Origin: Phoronis australis
Lineage: Eukaryota; Phoronida; Phoronidae
NCBI GenBank assembly: GCA_002633005.1
Contig: NMRA01000214.1
Coordinates: forward strand, 165,316-229,315
Length of the DNA: 64,000 nt
Direction of reading: 5' to 3'
A program made the position numbers and the translations under genes. Below the pieces are notes generated by a model. The model worked only from the letters and a program-made list of their open reading frames with translations. It had not been told where the DNA came from and ran no database searches. How positions within the stretch are numbered: position 1 is the first letter of the stretch; each line of letters starts with the position of its first letter. This document shows, piece by piece, positions 10,728 through 51,630 of the stretch.

Positions 10728-13700
10728 ATGCCTGGAAGTTGTTGTGTACCGGGATGCAAAGATCATGAGCTGGCAAAGAGTATAGGAATCCCGTTTCACA
10801 GATTTCCAGTGAATGACAAGATCCGCCGGGGTTGGCTTGTTCGTGTCAAGAATCCAGGTTTGTCCGTCGACGCCACGACTAAAGCTCTGCAAAGCTATCG
10901 TGTATGCGGCAAACATTTCTTACCATCGGATTACGAAAGGGACATGTATGCAGAGATCATGAAGGTACCTGCTAGACATCTTCTGAGGAAGGATGCCATG
11001 CCATCTGTATTTCCCTTTTTTGCTTCGTCGCCAACTACTAGTACTACGAAAGCTCAAGGGACTGAAGGCCACGAAGTTGATGTAAACCGTTCATATGAGC
11101 AGTCATCACAGTGTCCAGTGCCAGCAACCAGTGCAGCTTCACCTTGTAAGTGATTCTTGTTTTTACAGTTGATGTGCTTAGGCGGCACAGCACTGAAAAA
11201 GTGGGAGCTATAGCCCATAAATGGGGTGAGCAAACCAATATGGCCAAAATTCAGCAAGAGTGAAATTTTGTCATTTTTCATGATTTTCACAAGCTGATAT
11301 CTATTAGCATGCTTAGTGGTGGAAAATGAAAAGTATGCCGGCGAATTATTTAAACTTTCTTCTTTCTAATGATATATATTACAACAAATTGGACATTAAT
11401 GAACATTTTTAAAAACTGAAGTAATGCGAGCACTTCACACATTTTTCTCTCACCGGTAAATTTTTGTGACTTACAGGAGGGGTCACACTTTGAGCTGCTT
11501 AATGGTCGTTACAAAACCAATTTTAATGATTTTTATATCAAACTGTTTGCAAAAAAATTCTGCTTTCAACCCTGAGTGTACACTTTATAGTTTTTTGATA
11601 AAAATATAAAAAATGTAGTTTTTTAATTTACTGCCTCACTCACTCACCTGGAAAATGCTGAAAGTGTACACTCGACGTCATAATCACCAATCATGTCCTA
11701 ATCCATTCCTCATCAATTTTTTTCACTTTATTTCTTCATGTCTATTTAGGAATACTTCCAAAAAGATTAACTCAGTCATTTTTCAAGAACCATGTTGACC
11801 TTTCCAGGGTGCAAACTGAACTCGAACCTGATTGGTAAGATGTATTAAACAGAACCAGTCAAAATTTTTAATTATAAAAAGTGGCCAATATTGATGAAAT
11901 ATCTTTAAAATAGTACAGAATATTTTTGAAATTCAAATTAAATAGTTTTGGGGATAGAGTCAGTCTTCTTTATAATCTTCAAAAATATTTCTTGTTACAC
12001 TTTTTCTACCTCGTGGCGCTGTGATCGGTTTCATTTTTAGATTTTTCATTAAAATAATTGTTTATTCATGGCTACAGTTCATCAAATTATTTTAGAACCC
12101 AAACATGTTCTTTTTGGATGGTCACCAACACAACACCTCTCAGTTCCAATATTATTTGATGGGCAATTCCATGAAACGTTCCACCTCAAGAGAAAAAAAT
12201 AAAATTACGACTACAATAACATTTCTGGTCACATCTGAAAGGCCAGTCCCTTTAATTTCAGGATCCATGTTTGTCTAGTCTATAACTTTCAATTTTTGCC
12301 TAAATGGCCCCATTATTGGGGGTCACTTAACCCTAAAAAATTGGCTCGATTTTCATGTGTCTTGCTAGTTATTGCCATAAATAAGCCAATTGTGGGTATT
12401 TCACTATTTTATCAAATTTGTGCAATTACATGAAGCCCAAACTCTATAAAAAAATAACATTTCAACTTTGGCACATCGCTGACCTCTTGGGGTCAAAGGC
12501 CAACTCCTGGATATCATGGTGTCGTATGTACGTCACAAAAAAGAGCTAAAAAGTTTATTTACGTTAAAAGTTTTAATTCAAAATTAAAATAATTTCAGAT
12601 TCTCTTCTAACTTATTACTCAATACTATTGAACAAAATTCTAGATCCCAGCGACTATTCGTTAAGTCGGAAATTGCGTGACAGACGTACAGCAAATTTGT
12701 ACGTCCGTCACGTACATCTGTCACACCCATGAAATCACAATTTTTCAGCCAATAAAAATAACCTTAGGTCTTATTTTTACTTTCTAAACTTGCTGAAAAT
12801 AAATTGTATCTCACATCTGAAAACCTTGAAACCATTAAATATTACAAAGATGGCTTTAAAATTAAGTAATTAAAGTTGGTACAGATTTTAACTTGATGCA
12901 TTGGTCTTTTGCAATCTCAAAGTTATTTGCAGAAAAGTTATAGTTTATAATGTCGTCTAATTATTCTTAGTATCTAATTCAACTTATTAAAATCAGATAC
13001 TTGGACCACATAAAATGTAAGTGAAACAAAATGTTAATGTAACGATCATATTGTTTTTCTGTTGCTGCCCCGTGTTTGTAAAGAAATGATAGCTTTTGGA
13101 AAATTCACGAGGCAATAATATTCATATACAAAAAATCCCAAGGTGCTTTAGAGTAAGAATAACAAGAGACCTAAAGAAGTATATGTCAAGTTACTGTTGT
13201 GCTTGAATCGACGAGTCATTTCTGCTCTGACCTGCTATGCTAAGTTTTATGGTAAAAAAACCAATACGGTAGCAACCTGTCACCTACTTTATTGAGTATT
13301 TTTGTCACACCATCACTGACTTTAGTCACTCTTTGTGTGTTTCTCATTGTTTTGGTGGCCTGTATGAAATGATTTCATACCAAATGATTACAGCGTCTCA
13401 TCTTACATATTTTTGATCTTGCACTCTTTTTAAGAATTAAACCAATTTTTTTTCTGCTCAGATTCAAGGAGATTAAAACGAAGTTCAGAAACGAAAGAGG
13501 AAATTGTTGGAAACCACAGGGAGAACAGATGCAACTGGGAGAAAAATAAATATCTCCTGGAATATTTTCACGAAAACAACAACGGTTTTAAAACTTGACA
13601 TGTTTCGGTGTCATTTATTAAACACCATCCTCGGAAGTCATAATACAGTGGCCACCTAGCTAGGCCCAGCAACAAGTAATGAAGCACAGATACAGTCAGT

Positions 13701-16700
13701 TACAGGGAGTGACAATGAACTAGACCAACAATGACAACCTGTGGTGTGTCAGTTGCCTATTGAGATTGGGTTTGCACCAATTGATATGTAAAGCCTCATG
13801 AATTTTAAGCTCCTTTGTTGTTACTGCCTGGTCTATTATTGCAAAGTCATTGAAAGAGCACTGCTGATAACAATGATTGGAGCTCTGCAGGTGAATATTT
13901 ACATGTGAATTACTGTCAGAATTTAGATGTTCCTTGGTCNNNNNNNNNNNNNNNNNNNNNNNNNNNNNNNNNNNNNNNNNNNNNNNNNNNNNNNNNNNNN
14001 NNNNNNNNNNNNNNNNNNNNNNNNNNNNNNNNNNNNNNNNNNNNNNNNNNNNNNNNNNNNNNNNNNNNNNNNNNNNNNNNNNNNNNNNNNNNNNNNNNNN
14101 NNNNNNNNNNNNNNNNNNNNNNNNNNNNNNNNNNNNNNNNNNNNNNNNNNNNNNNNNNNNNNNNNNNNNNNNNNNNNNNNNNNNNNNNNNNNNNNNNNNN
14201 NNNNNNNNNNNNNNNNNNNNNNNNNNNNNNNNNNNNNNNNNNNNNNNNNNNNNNNNNNNNNNNNNNNNNNNNNNNNNNNNNNNNNNNNNNNNNNNNNNNN
14301 NNNNNNNNNNNNNNNNNNNNNNNNNNNNNNNNNNNNNNNNNNNNNNNNNNNNNNNNNNNNNNNNNNNNNNNNNNNNNNNNNNNNNNNNNNNNNNNNNNNN
14401 NNNNNNNNNNNNNNNNNNNNNNNNNNNNNNNNNNNNNNNNNNNNNNNNNNNNNNNNNNNNNNNNNNNNNNNNNNNNNNNNNNNNNNNNNNNNNNNNNNNN
14501 NNNNNNNNNNNNNNNNNNNNNNNNNNNNNNNNNNNNNNNNNNNNNNNNNNNNNNNNNNNNNNNNNNNNNNNNNNNNNNNNNNNNNNNNNNNNNNNNNNNN
14601 NNNNNNNNNNNNNNNNNNNNNNNNNNNNNNNNNNNNNNNNNNNNNNNNNNNNNNNNNNNNNNNNNNNNNNNNNNNNNNNNNNNNNNNNNNNNNNNNNNNN
14701 NNNNNAAGGCATGAGTTAAAGTGCTGCATGAAAAGCTAATCATACTGATCACTAATGAGAAACAGGCATGTTATAAGTTCTACATATTCCCAAATCATAA
14801 TTCTGAATGCATTGAATTTAAAATGTCTTGTTTTCTCACTGGAAGACAGCACCGGTATTTTGAATCAAAATATAAATGCCATAAGTTGATATCATCAAGA
14901 AACTAGGCTTCACATTTTGTTATAAGAAGATACTGAAGTCATGTTACTAATACTTTTAAAAACTTACCGTAATTATTACATGGGCATGCATCAGAACCAT
15001 CAATGACATGGACCAGAGAATAAGTTTGTGCAACCTTAGGGCAAGTTCTAATTAAAAAACATTTAATTAAAATGTGTTTTTATTACAATTATTGGTAATG
15101 TTTTGAACTTTATTATTGTTTTCAAATTTGTACTCTACTTAATACTTGAAAACAGTTTTCCTGGTAACCAACAGGTGTCAAGTACAAAATGATTGTCTCT
15201 CTCATTATCATCTACATTGCTAACCATCTTTGAAGGGAGGTGAGGGTTTTCAGGGGTTGTTTTATATCTTTAATCAAATGTATTGAAAAGTTAATATCCT
15301 AGAGTACATACCCGGCATAGGCCTACCAGTGATGATTGAATCAGTTGCAAAAGACCAATAAAGCTTAAATAGTTCAAAAGTTTGAATCATTCTCAATTGG
15401 CATCTTAGTCACAACAAACAATTTAATACTAGAAATTCAGAGAGTACGTCCGTCACGCATTCAACTTACATCAAGGTGTCTTACAAAAATTTCTTAAAGG
15501 ATATCATCAAAACATTAGTGTTTTTTACTTTTCAAACATTGAACTAAATCATCATATAAAACAAAAAATTGTAACCAAGTGCAACTCACAGAAAATTAAT
15601 GTTATTTTTTTTCTAAATTTCAAATTCTCTGCGTACGTCCGTCACACCCCTTTAAAGGCAATTTTCTCAGTCGGATAAAAAGATAGAAAAGTTGATACAT
15701 GATTTGAAAGCTATCAATGATACCTATCAATTGATGTATGAATTATTTTTCTAGGATGCAGTTTTTCCACAATTGATTTAAATGTTCTCTGATTGTACGT
15801 CCGTCACAAATGGAATTGCCCTGATAGGAATGAAATTGATTTAAAGTTCACTGAAATTTTAGGGTCCAATTTAATTTTGCATAATTAAAAATGCACATTA
15901 TCATTTTTTGTCATATGGTGTGCAACTTAAGATTGTGAAAATGTTGATCATACTTAGGAAAAAAGAATAATTCACATAACCTCTCAGGCAGAATACTCTG
16001 AAAAAGACTAAGTTTCTAGTTTTTGCTCTTTTTTGAATTCGTTTGTTATGCAAATTTCATTTTTAGACTTGTTTTAAATTTTTTGGAACAAAAGAAACAA
16101 ATCGCTAAACCACAAATAACGTAGAAAATAAATCCGAAACTAAAACTTGCAGTCCAGATCCTCTAAAGGATACACTTGTTTGTCGAAAAGTAGAATATAC
16201 ATATACACTAAACCAGAGTAATTCTTGAAGTGTTTTGTCATTTTCAAAGTAATAAATTGCTCCCTTTCCAAAAGTTCATCCCTTGTTCAACTTATCTTCA
16301 GGGGCAAAAATGTCCTGTCACAAGTGGATGGTGAATTTTTCAATGGTTTTGTTCTTGTTGGTGCAAAATATGATAGTTTGTGGTTTGGTGTCGATGCCAT
16401 GTTGTTAATCTGCTTGTAAAGGACTCTCCATCTTGTTTTAGGATCACAGTAAGCTATGGATTCCCAAACAGACATTTTCTGTGGCCTGAAATTTCTGGGT
16501 GCTGTTTGCTGAAAAAAGGCCATTTTTGAGACTAATATTTAAATAACTTGAAAACCGCCCAACTGATTTAAAAAATTCAAAAAGTTGAGTAAATGGCATT
16601 TCTAAAGCTACTGTTTAGGACTCTTTTTAAGTGTTTCTGATGAAATTTGTATTTTGGTTTGCTCACCCTACCATAAACCATGCGCGGTGCAGCACTGAAA

Positions 16701-19117
16701 AAAGTGGGGGGCTATAGCCTCCCCCCAGGCCTCTATGGTGCGCCGCCCATGATGTGGTTGGTAGCCAGCCAGCTAGCAGTATGAAGACTATCGTTGCAAC
16801 ATTGAGTGTACTGCTTTGCACCAAGGCTGTGTTGCTGGTTGCATTTTGGCTCAGGCACTGAACTCGCTTCACAAGTTTTAGGCATTACATTGCCTGTGTG
16901 CGCCGCCGCACACCCCCATAAAAAGATACTCATTTTATCATTGAATAACGTCGAATGAAGCCTGCATATAAATGCATTGAGTTATAATTAACACGTACCA
17001 TAGGAGACAATTTATGTTCACGAAAATCTGTCAAGTTTCACTCAAGCTTTTCTCGCTGGGTGCCATGATTGAGGAAGTTGTCAACACCATAGTTGAATCA
17101 GCATTCTCCAACTGGCACATGTTTTCTAGTAGCTAAGTATACAAAACTTGATGTAGGAGAAAATGCATGTAGTATTAAGATAAAGATCATAATTAAAGTG
17201 TATATTCCACTAATACATATTCAGAATCCAAGAGCGTTCAGCTATATCACGTCATCATGAACGTGATTGTTAACAATAGCACGTATGCGACATCTCCTTC
17301 ACAAACTTGAATGGTGTACAAAACGTCAGGGAGTCCTGCAGCATACAAGAGTCTCCAACGTAGAACAAAATCCTTGAAATGCTCAAGAAGTCTAATGTCA
17401 CTGTAACATTGGCTCTTCTTTGTCGTTTTTTTTTTGGTCGTGACCTACTACACCTGTAACAAGGCAAATAAATTTAATATACCACATTGGGATGAAGTCC
17501 ACAATGAAACTTTTGGATATCACAAATTTTGCACATTGCTGAGATTGCTAACACGCTTCAGCGTTACGTTTTAACGTAGCTGTTCGCAAGGGAAGAATGA
17601 TCAATCTGCCGCAAGTTATCACAGTTTGTGCTCACAGTGCCAGTCTTCATCTTTTATACTTTTAATGTTAGAGTGGCCATAATTTAGAAAGAATACCGTA
17701 AAAGACCATGATTTTCAGCCATATTAAAAACCAAGTTGCCGACAAGTGGTTCGAGATACCACCCATGTTCCACTTTCAGTTTGAGACTCAATATCTTAAC
17801 ATATGTATTCTTTACCAAGTTTGAAAAGTTCTAGCCATGCTTGTAATGTTCTGAGTATTTTTGGGGGAAATCTGAGCCGTGTTTAAAATCTTGAGCATGT
17901 TTGAGACTGTTTATTGCTGTATTTCAGGTACTGAGATAGGCAATGAAGATAGTTTCGAGTTAGAATTAAAACAAGAACCGGTCACTAATTCAGCTGCAGC
18001 CAAGCTTAGTGAATGTCTGATGGATAGCCAAAAAGTGGGTTATAATCTGGAATGTGATGGAGTTAACATCGGCGAGGATGCAACTCAGCAGAGTGGAGAA
18101 GAGTGTTACATTAAACAGGAAGTGATTGAAGACGAGGCCGATCAGGTAGAAGTTGGATATCTTGTTGCTGACTGTTTATTTCTACCTACAGAGTTCGAAA
18201 TAGAATGCGATGAGGATGACACTAGTGTGGAAGACGAGGCTGACAAACGATTTCCCATGATGCATGCTGGTATAACTGCTGACTCATACTTTGTTAGTGA
18301 ACAGTCATTGGATACAAGCAGCGATCTTGACCCACATAGGCATGAGAGACCATACAATCGCAGTTTGTGCGGAGAGTCTTTTGAAAGGAGGAGTCACCCC
18401 GCTGTGCACAACAGAATCCACGCTGGTGAGAGGCCATACAAATGTTGTGTGTGCGAAAAATCTTTTATTGAAAGTTGCGATCTCACTGTGCTCTCAAGAA
18501 GTCACAGCGGTGAGAGAGCATACACATGTAATGTGTGCCGAAAGTCGTTTAAGCAAATTCGTGGTCTTAATGTACACCCCAGAACCCATGCCGAATTGAC
18601 GCCATACAAATGTAGTGTGCGGAGTGGTAATCTTCATGCCCATAACGAAAGTCTCAGAAGTGAGAAACCATGCAAATGTGGTGTCTGTGGAAAATCATTT
18701 AAACAAAGTGGCAATCTAAGTGCGCAGAAGCAAAATCACACTGATGACAAACCATTCAAGTGTAGTGTGTGCGGAAAATATTTTAAACAAAACAGTCAGC
18801 TAATTTTGCACTTGACTACTCACACTAGTGAGAAACCGTACTCGTGCACAACGTGTGGACGGTCATTTAAACAGAAGTATGCTCTCGCGTATCACATGGA
18901 AATTCATACTGGCGTAAAGCGTTACAAGTGCAACGTGTGTGGAATGTCGTTCAAGAACCCAGCCGCTCTTGTTGTGCACTCCAGAATGCACATTGAGAAA
19001 CCATACAAGTGTGCAGTTTGTGGAAAAGTTTTTAAACGAATAGGCCATCTTCTTGTTCACTCGAGAACGCACAGCAGTGAGAGACCATACAACTGTGGTA
19101 TGTGCAAAAAATCTTAG
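10728..19117 (+). CDS. Predicted THAP domain-C2H2 zinc-finger protein (two exons)
   Basis: Exon 1 (10728-11145) starts at an ATG in good context (ACC before it) and encodes a full THAP domain. The C2CH ligands are C5, C10, C60 and H63, with RFP at 25-27, W36 and a terminal MPSVF box at 91-95. It ends with one base of a codon at donor GTAAGT. Exon 2 (17928-19117) follows TTTCAG and begins with the other two bases, making C140, so the join is in phase. The predicted protein has 535 aa: THAP 1-95, then an acidic linker with two SUMO-type motifs (LKQE around K154, IKQE around K202), then C2H2 fingers from about 280. Fingers 3, 6, 7, 8 and 9 keep all four ligands. Finger 1 lost a Cys, fingers 2 and 5 lost a His, finger 4 is internally shortened, and finger 10 is cut by TAG. 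The likely role is a sequence-specific nuclear DNA-binding factor. The two parts could instead be separate genes; the phase match is supportive, not proof. Confidence 0.6.
13594..13939 (-). mobile_element. Penelope-like retroelement 3' part: GIY-YIG end plus hammerhead-like terminus
   Basis: On the minus strand the frame ending at 13720 reads TKEHLN..., HLQSSNHC..., then KIHEALHINWCKPNLN and ...LSLLV. This matches the C-terminal part of the GIY-YIG nuclease that follows the reverse transcriptase in Penelope-like elements. The upstream part is hidden by the adjoining gap. Downstream, 13640-13594 (minus) forms a hammerhead-ribozyme-like fold: CCGAGGA core (canonical CUGANGA with one change), a GGTGT/ACACC stem, GAAAC, and a tiny stem before GTC, with an ACTT/AAGT stem I. 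Penelope terminal repeats are known to carry such ribozymes. The element lies antisense in the THAP gene intron. Confidence 0.65.
13940..14705. other. Assembly gap (766 N)
   Basis: A run of N. Open frames that cross it are artefacts. It probably hides the rest of the Penelope-like element on its left. Confidence 0.99.
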
Positions 19118-19256
19118 AAACAAAAGTTTGATCTTATTGTGCATTCAAAAACCCACACCGAAAATACTTCTTAGAAATGTAATGTTTGTAGAAAGTCTTC
19201 AATTATTCTTCTTAGGCACATTAGGATGCACGGTGACTGGTGAGAAATAAAATCAA
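19118..19256 (+). pseudogene. Remnant of two further C2H2 fingers after the stop
   Basis: Reading on in the frame of the THAP-C2H2 gene past TAG at 19115-19117 gives KQKFDLIVHSKTH, a second TAG, KCNVCRKSS...LRHIRMH and a TGA. These are the tail of finger 10 and most of an eleventh finger. The first stop stands where the usual Phe of the SFK motif is expected, the second where Tyr of the linker is expected. The array was therefore once longer. AATAAA at 19246-19251 could end the present transcript. Confidence 0.7.
19246..19251 (+). promoter_or_regulatory. Candidate poly(A) signal of the THAP-C2H2 gene
   Basis: AATAAA lies about 130 bases past the stop codon. A second AATAAA occurs at 19781-19786, so alternative ends are possible. 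Confidence 0.4.
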
Positions 19257-22200
19257 CGATGCCTTGCTGTGTTTCCCCGGGTTTTGAAAGGAGCTTGGTG
19301 GTGAATGATCCCAGTGGGATGGTAATGGTGATCCCTCATTGCCTGGGCTTCGAAAGGAGCGGGTGGTGAATGGTCGGGGCAGATGTGGAGCCCGGTGCCG
19401 CAATTAATTGTTGTGTAATCTCAGTGTATAAAAAGCTTTGCATCATTCTAATGTATTTCAATCACCATATAAACAGTTGCAGACACTCCAGGGCAGGACT
19501 ACTTCATAATTATTAAATTAATTCTCCAGCACTGAACAAAAGAGATATTTGAACCTGTTTAGACCTGATTATCTACGTTGTATAATTAAACTTCCCATAA
19601 TATCGTATTCTTGCCCACTGAGTTGGATCGGTGTTAGCCCACAGAACAGCGGACTCATTCCATGCAGACGACTACTGAGATAACTCGACTGGTCTATGGT
19701 TCATTTAACTACTGACTATATTTTGATCAATACAACTGAAGTTGTATGGTCTCTTTTGTAAACACGAACACACTAATATGAATAAAATTTACTGTTTTTT
19801 CACCCATTTCATCAGTGTTCACCGGCACTTCGCCATTGTAGATGTCGTTGCCTGGCCCTGACTATATTCAATTGCTGTTCATTGTCAGATAACCAGGCAG
19901 CGGGGATATTCTTGGTCTGTGCATTTCTGCCATTAGCTCATAAAAAGGCGAAAGTACATTGCAGCAGTGCACCTTTAAATTGCAACACTCTTCCAAAAAA
20001 GAATAATTCTAGTCAACTGACACCCAGTTGGGTAAAACATAACTCTATTCTTGCCCTTCGGGTTTCTGTTTCATGTTACAACTTTAATTACACCAAGTTT
20101 GCTGGGCACAACGTTTTGAAAAAAGGCACAGGTTCAAACCTGGTCAGGAATATCCCTGAGGCAGTATCGAATGTTGGTCAGGTCATTTAAGAGAATGCGG
20201 GAAAGGACATCGGGAGTAGCCTTGTAATTTGTGTATTGCGTAATCATTTTTACTAGCAATTTTTGCATAACGGTGAGTATTTCCTATCCATTTGGACATT
20301 ATGAGTGGCGGGCAGCCCAGATTTTTACGCTGCCTTGTGTGTGGAAAAATACTATCTTGTTCTGCGAATTTCATTGTTGGATTTGACGTTCTTGAAAGTG
20401 TATCATCATGGCACCATCGGGGAAGGAATAAAACAAAAAGTGCAACGGTGACCTGGCATCATGCATCACAGTATTTTATTTGCTTGTAAGAGGCGTAACG
20501 TGATCAAGAAGTTCATTCAACCAGTCCTTCGGCTCATTATCTTTGTTTTCTTGTTTCAAAACTTATAAGGTCCAATTCGATTTTTGTTTTTCACCATCTA
20601 AACTGTGAAATACAGCTTTAAATTGCCCAAGGTTGTACACGTGTCCATCTTCCCCCGAGCGGAGATGTACAAAAGTAATCTGACAAAATACTGTTTCACC
20701 ATCGTGGCGGCTAATTCTGTTGACAGCAATGACTGGTAATAACTATCAGGGCGGCAAAATTCTAACTGCAGAAGCCACCTCACTAACTTTCCTGTTTATT
20801 TAACTTCGTTCTTGATCATGAGATATGACTTCTGTGACAAATTCAGGTTCCAACACAGCCACTGTGACCGTGAATTCAGTCACTGTCTGAATTTTTTGCA
20901 TTTTGTAGCTAGACGGCACTTTTTTATTCTTCGTTGTATACAACATATTAATTTCAGTTGAGTACACATTAAAGGGTGGACTTCATAGGTCTTCCCTGAC
21001 ACACACACCAAAATCAAAATTCACGAATTTTATTTATTGTAATACAGGGGCCCGTCTAATCAAAGGTCTTAAGTCTGTTAGCAGCTGAGACGGTTGTAAG
21101 CGCATTAGTGTTAAGACAAGGATCCGATTTTTGTAAGAGCAAAATATTGATACTGATGTAAACACAAGCTGAATGCCATCTTCATGAAATGCCTTAAACG
21201 ACCCGTTGGCCAATAAAAATTCAACATACAACCATCTTAGTTAAGACCAGACATACGACCTGTGATAACACAGGGCCAGATGTATACAAATGTTACATGA
21301 ATTTTCTTTTCACAACTATGCAGTCGTGAGCAGACTTATTATCACAGGGTTCTCAACAGTCACATACCATGTGTAACGTGAAATACCAGATCAGCCACAA
21401 CCTCTAGTCCTTCACTGAGGTTATTTTTTTAAATATGACATGATTTCAGTTTGGAAACTAAGTTAAGCTCATTACGACACTTCTGGCAAGTTGCCAGGCT
21501 GTGTAATAACAGGCCAAAGTCTCCATGTGCAGTCTGAAACATCTTATTCAAGATCTTTGGTGTAACAAACTAACTTTATTTTTGAATTTTGAAAACAGGA
21601 ATGAATTTGTCGTTTATGACTGCAATCTGCACACCAAGCAGATGCATAACGTACGACAGCAATTATACCCAGTACATGGTTGAGCTGGCTTCACTGCCAC
21701 GTGGCACCATCTATCCTTTGATGTGCCAAAAACCCCAAACTGTGGTAACTTATCACTCATTTCTCATATACCCTGGCAAGTTTGACAGCAACGTAATTGC
21801 AACAAGGTTGTCTATTACTGTGGTAGGCTTTTTCAGCAACTAAGTTTCCATCAGTTGACAACTTTTTAAGAAAATTTTGTCGAACAGACATCAAGAGGAC
21901 AGCTCTGAACAGCTCATGTACAATATGAGACAGAACTAGTCCGATAAAATAGTTTTCCCTGTAATGGCTGCTAATTCAGTAAACAGCAAAAATTACTAAT
22001 ACAATATTATGGCATCAAACTCTAATTACAGAATGGCTTAGCTGCCTTACTAAATTTCCCATCAATTCCCCCATCATCTGTCTTCCAGACGTCTGAGGGA
22101 CGTCTCGACAAAACTCAGTATCTGCACTCCATTACCCCAACAAGACATCCGAGCATTTTGACTAGGCAAAATCTATAATTTAGACCAAGGTTACTTGGTT

Positions 22201-22530
22201 GAGAATGGACTACATTTCAGTCACAAAGTCACAACAGGATCTTACATAGTCTGTGAGATGGTCAATGTTATTCATGATGCACCATCGATTTCCAAAGTAT
22301 CGTGCAGCACAAACTACGAGTAGTAACAGAACCAGATATGAATGCCCAGAGGTGAAATGACTAAGTAACATCCATGGCAATATTCGCCATGTTTTGGGTA
22401 TCATCACTGTACCTATAGCACTGTAACTCCACACCTCAGATCTTCTCTTTTAAACAGCGCACAAAGAGTTCTCCATCTCTCAACACACGAGGCTTTCCTT
22501 CGCGAACCACAAACATATGTGGACAAGCCT
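19257..22530. other. Region between two convergent genes; no gene recognised
   Basis: This lies between the stop of the + strand THAP-C2H2 gene and the stop of the - strand E2 gene. A short duplication with TTTTGAAAGGAGCTTGGTGG-like units sits at 19270-19380. An open frame at 21589-21843 (84 aa, + strand) is preceded by an acceptor-like AACAG but matches no family I know. The 3' UTR of the E2 gene probably occupies the right end: a minus-strand AATAAA lies at 21575-21580. Confidence 0.45.
21575..21580 (-). promoter_or_regulatory. Candidate poly(A) signal of the UBE2E-class gene
   Basis: TTTATT on the plus strand reads AATAAA on the minus strand, about 950 bases after the E2 stop codon. It is one of several in the region, so the true 3' end is uncertain. 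Confidence 0.3.

Positions 22531-51630
<29,100 letters not shown>

Larger units (their letters stand above)
12524..15807. repeat. Recurring GTACGTCCGTCAC motif
   Basis: The exact 13-mer occurs at 12699-12711, 15444-15456, 15633-15645 and 15795-15807. Close variants lie at 12524-12536 and 12712-12724, and an inverted variant at 12677-12689. All are within the THAP gene intron and flank the Penelope-like insertion and gap. It may be the subrepeat of a larger dispersed element. The sequence contains TGACG-type half sites on the other strand, but regulatory function is not shown. Confidence 0.55.
11188..16719. repeat. Intron segment bounded by inverted 13-mers and repeated flanking block
   Basis: GGTGAGCAAACCA at 11225-11237 is exactly complemented at 16655-16667. 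Just outside both, in the same orientation, lies a CAGCACTGAAAAA...GCTATAGCC block (11188-11215 and 16690-16719). A reversed relative of the CACTGAAAAA block appears next to the gap at about 53995-54015. The 5.4 kb interior is AT-rich, with the recurring motif described separately and a Penelope-like insertion. This may be a large non-autonomous element filling most of the THAP gene intron, or two independent copies of a small repeat. Confidence 0.35.

Noticed and set aside
13720-14752. Long open frames of 261-330 aa across 13.7-14.75 kb
   Set aside because: They exist only because the N gap has no stops. Only the GIY-YIG end before 13940 is real sequence.
18142-19250. Other-frame ORFs within the zinc-finger exon (71-102 aa)
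   Set aside because: Shadows of the repeated C2H2 coding sequence; none has its own signals.
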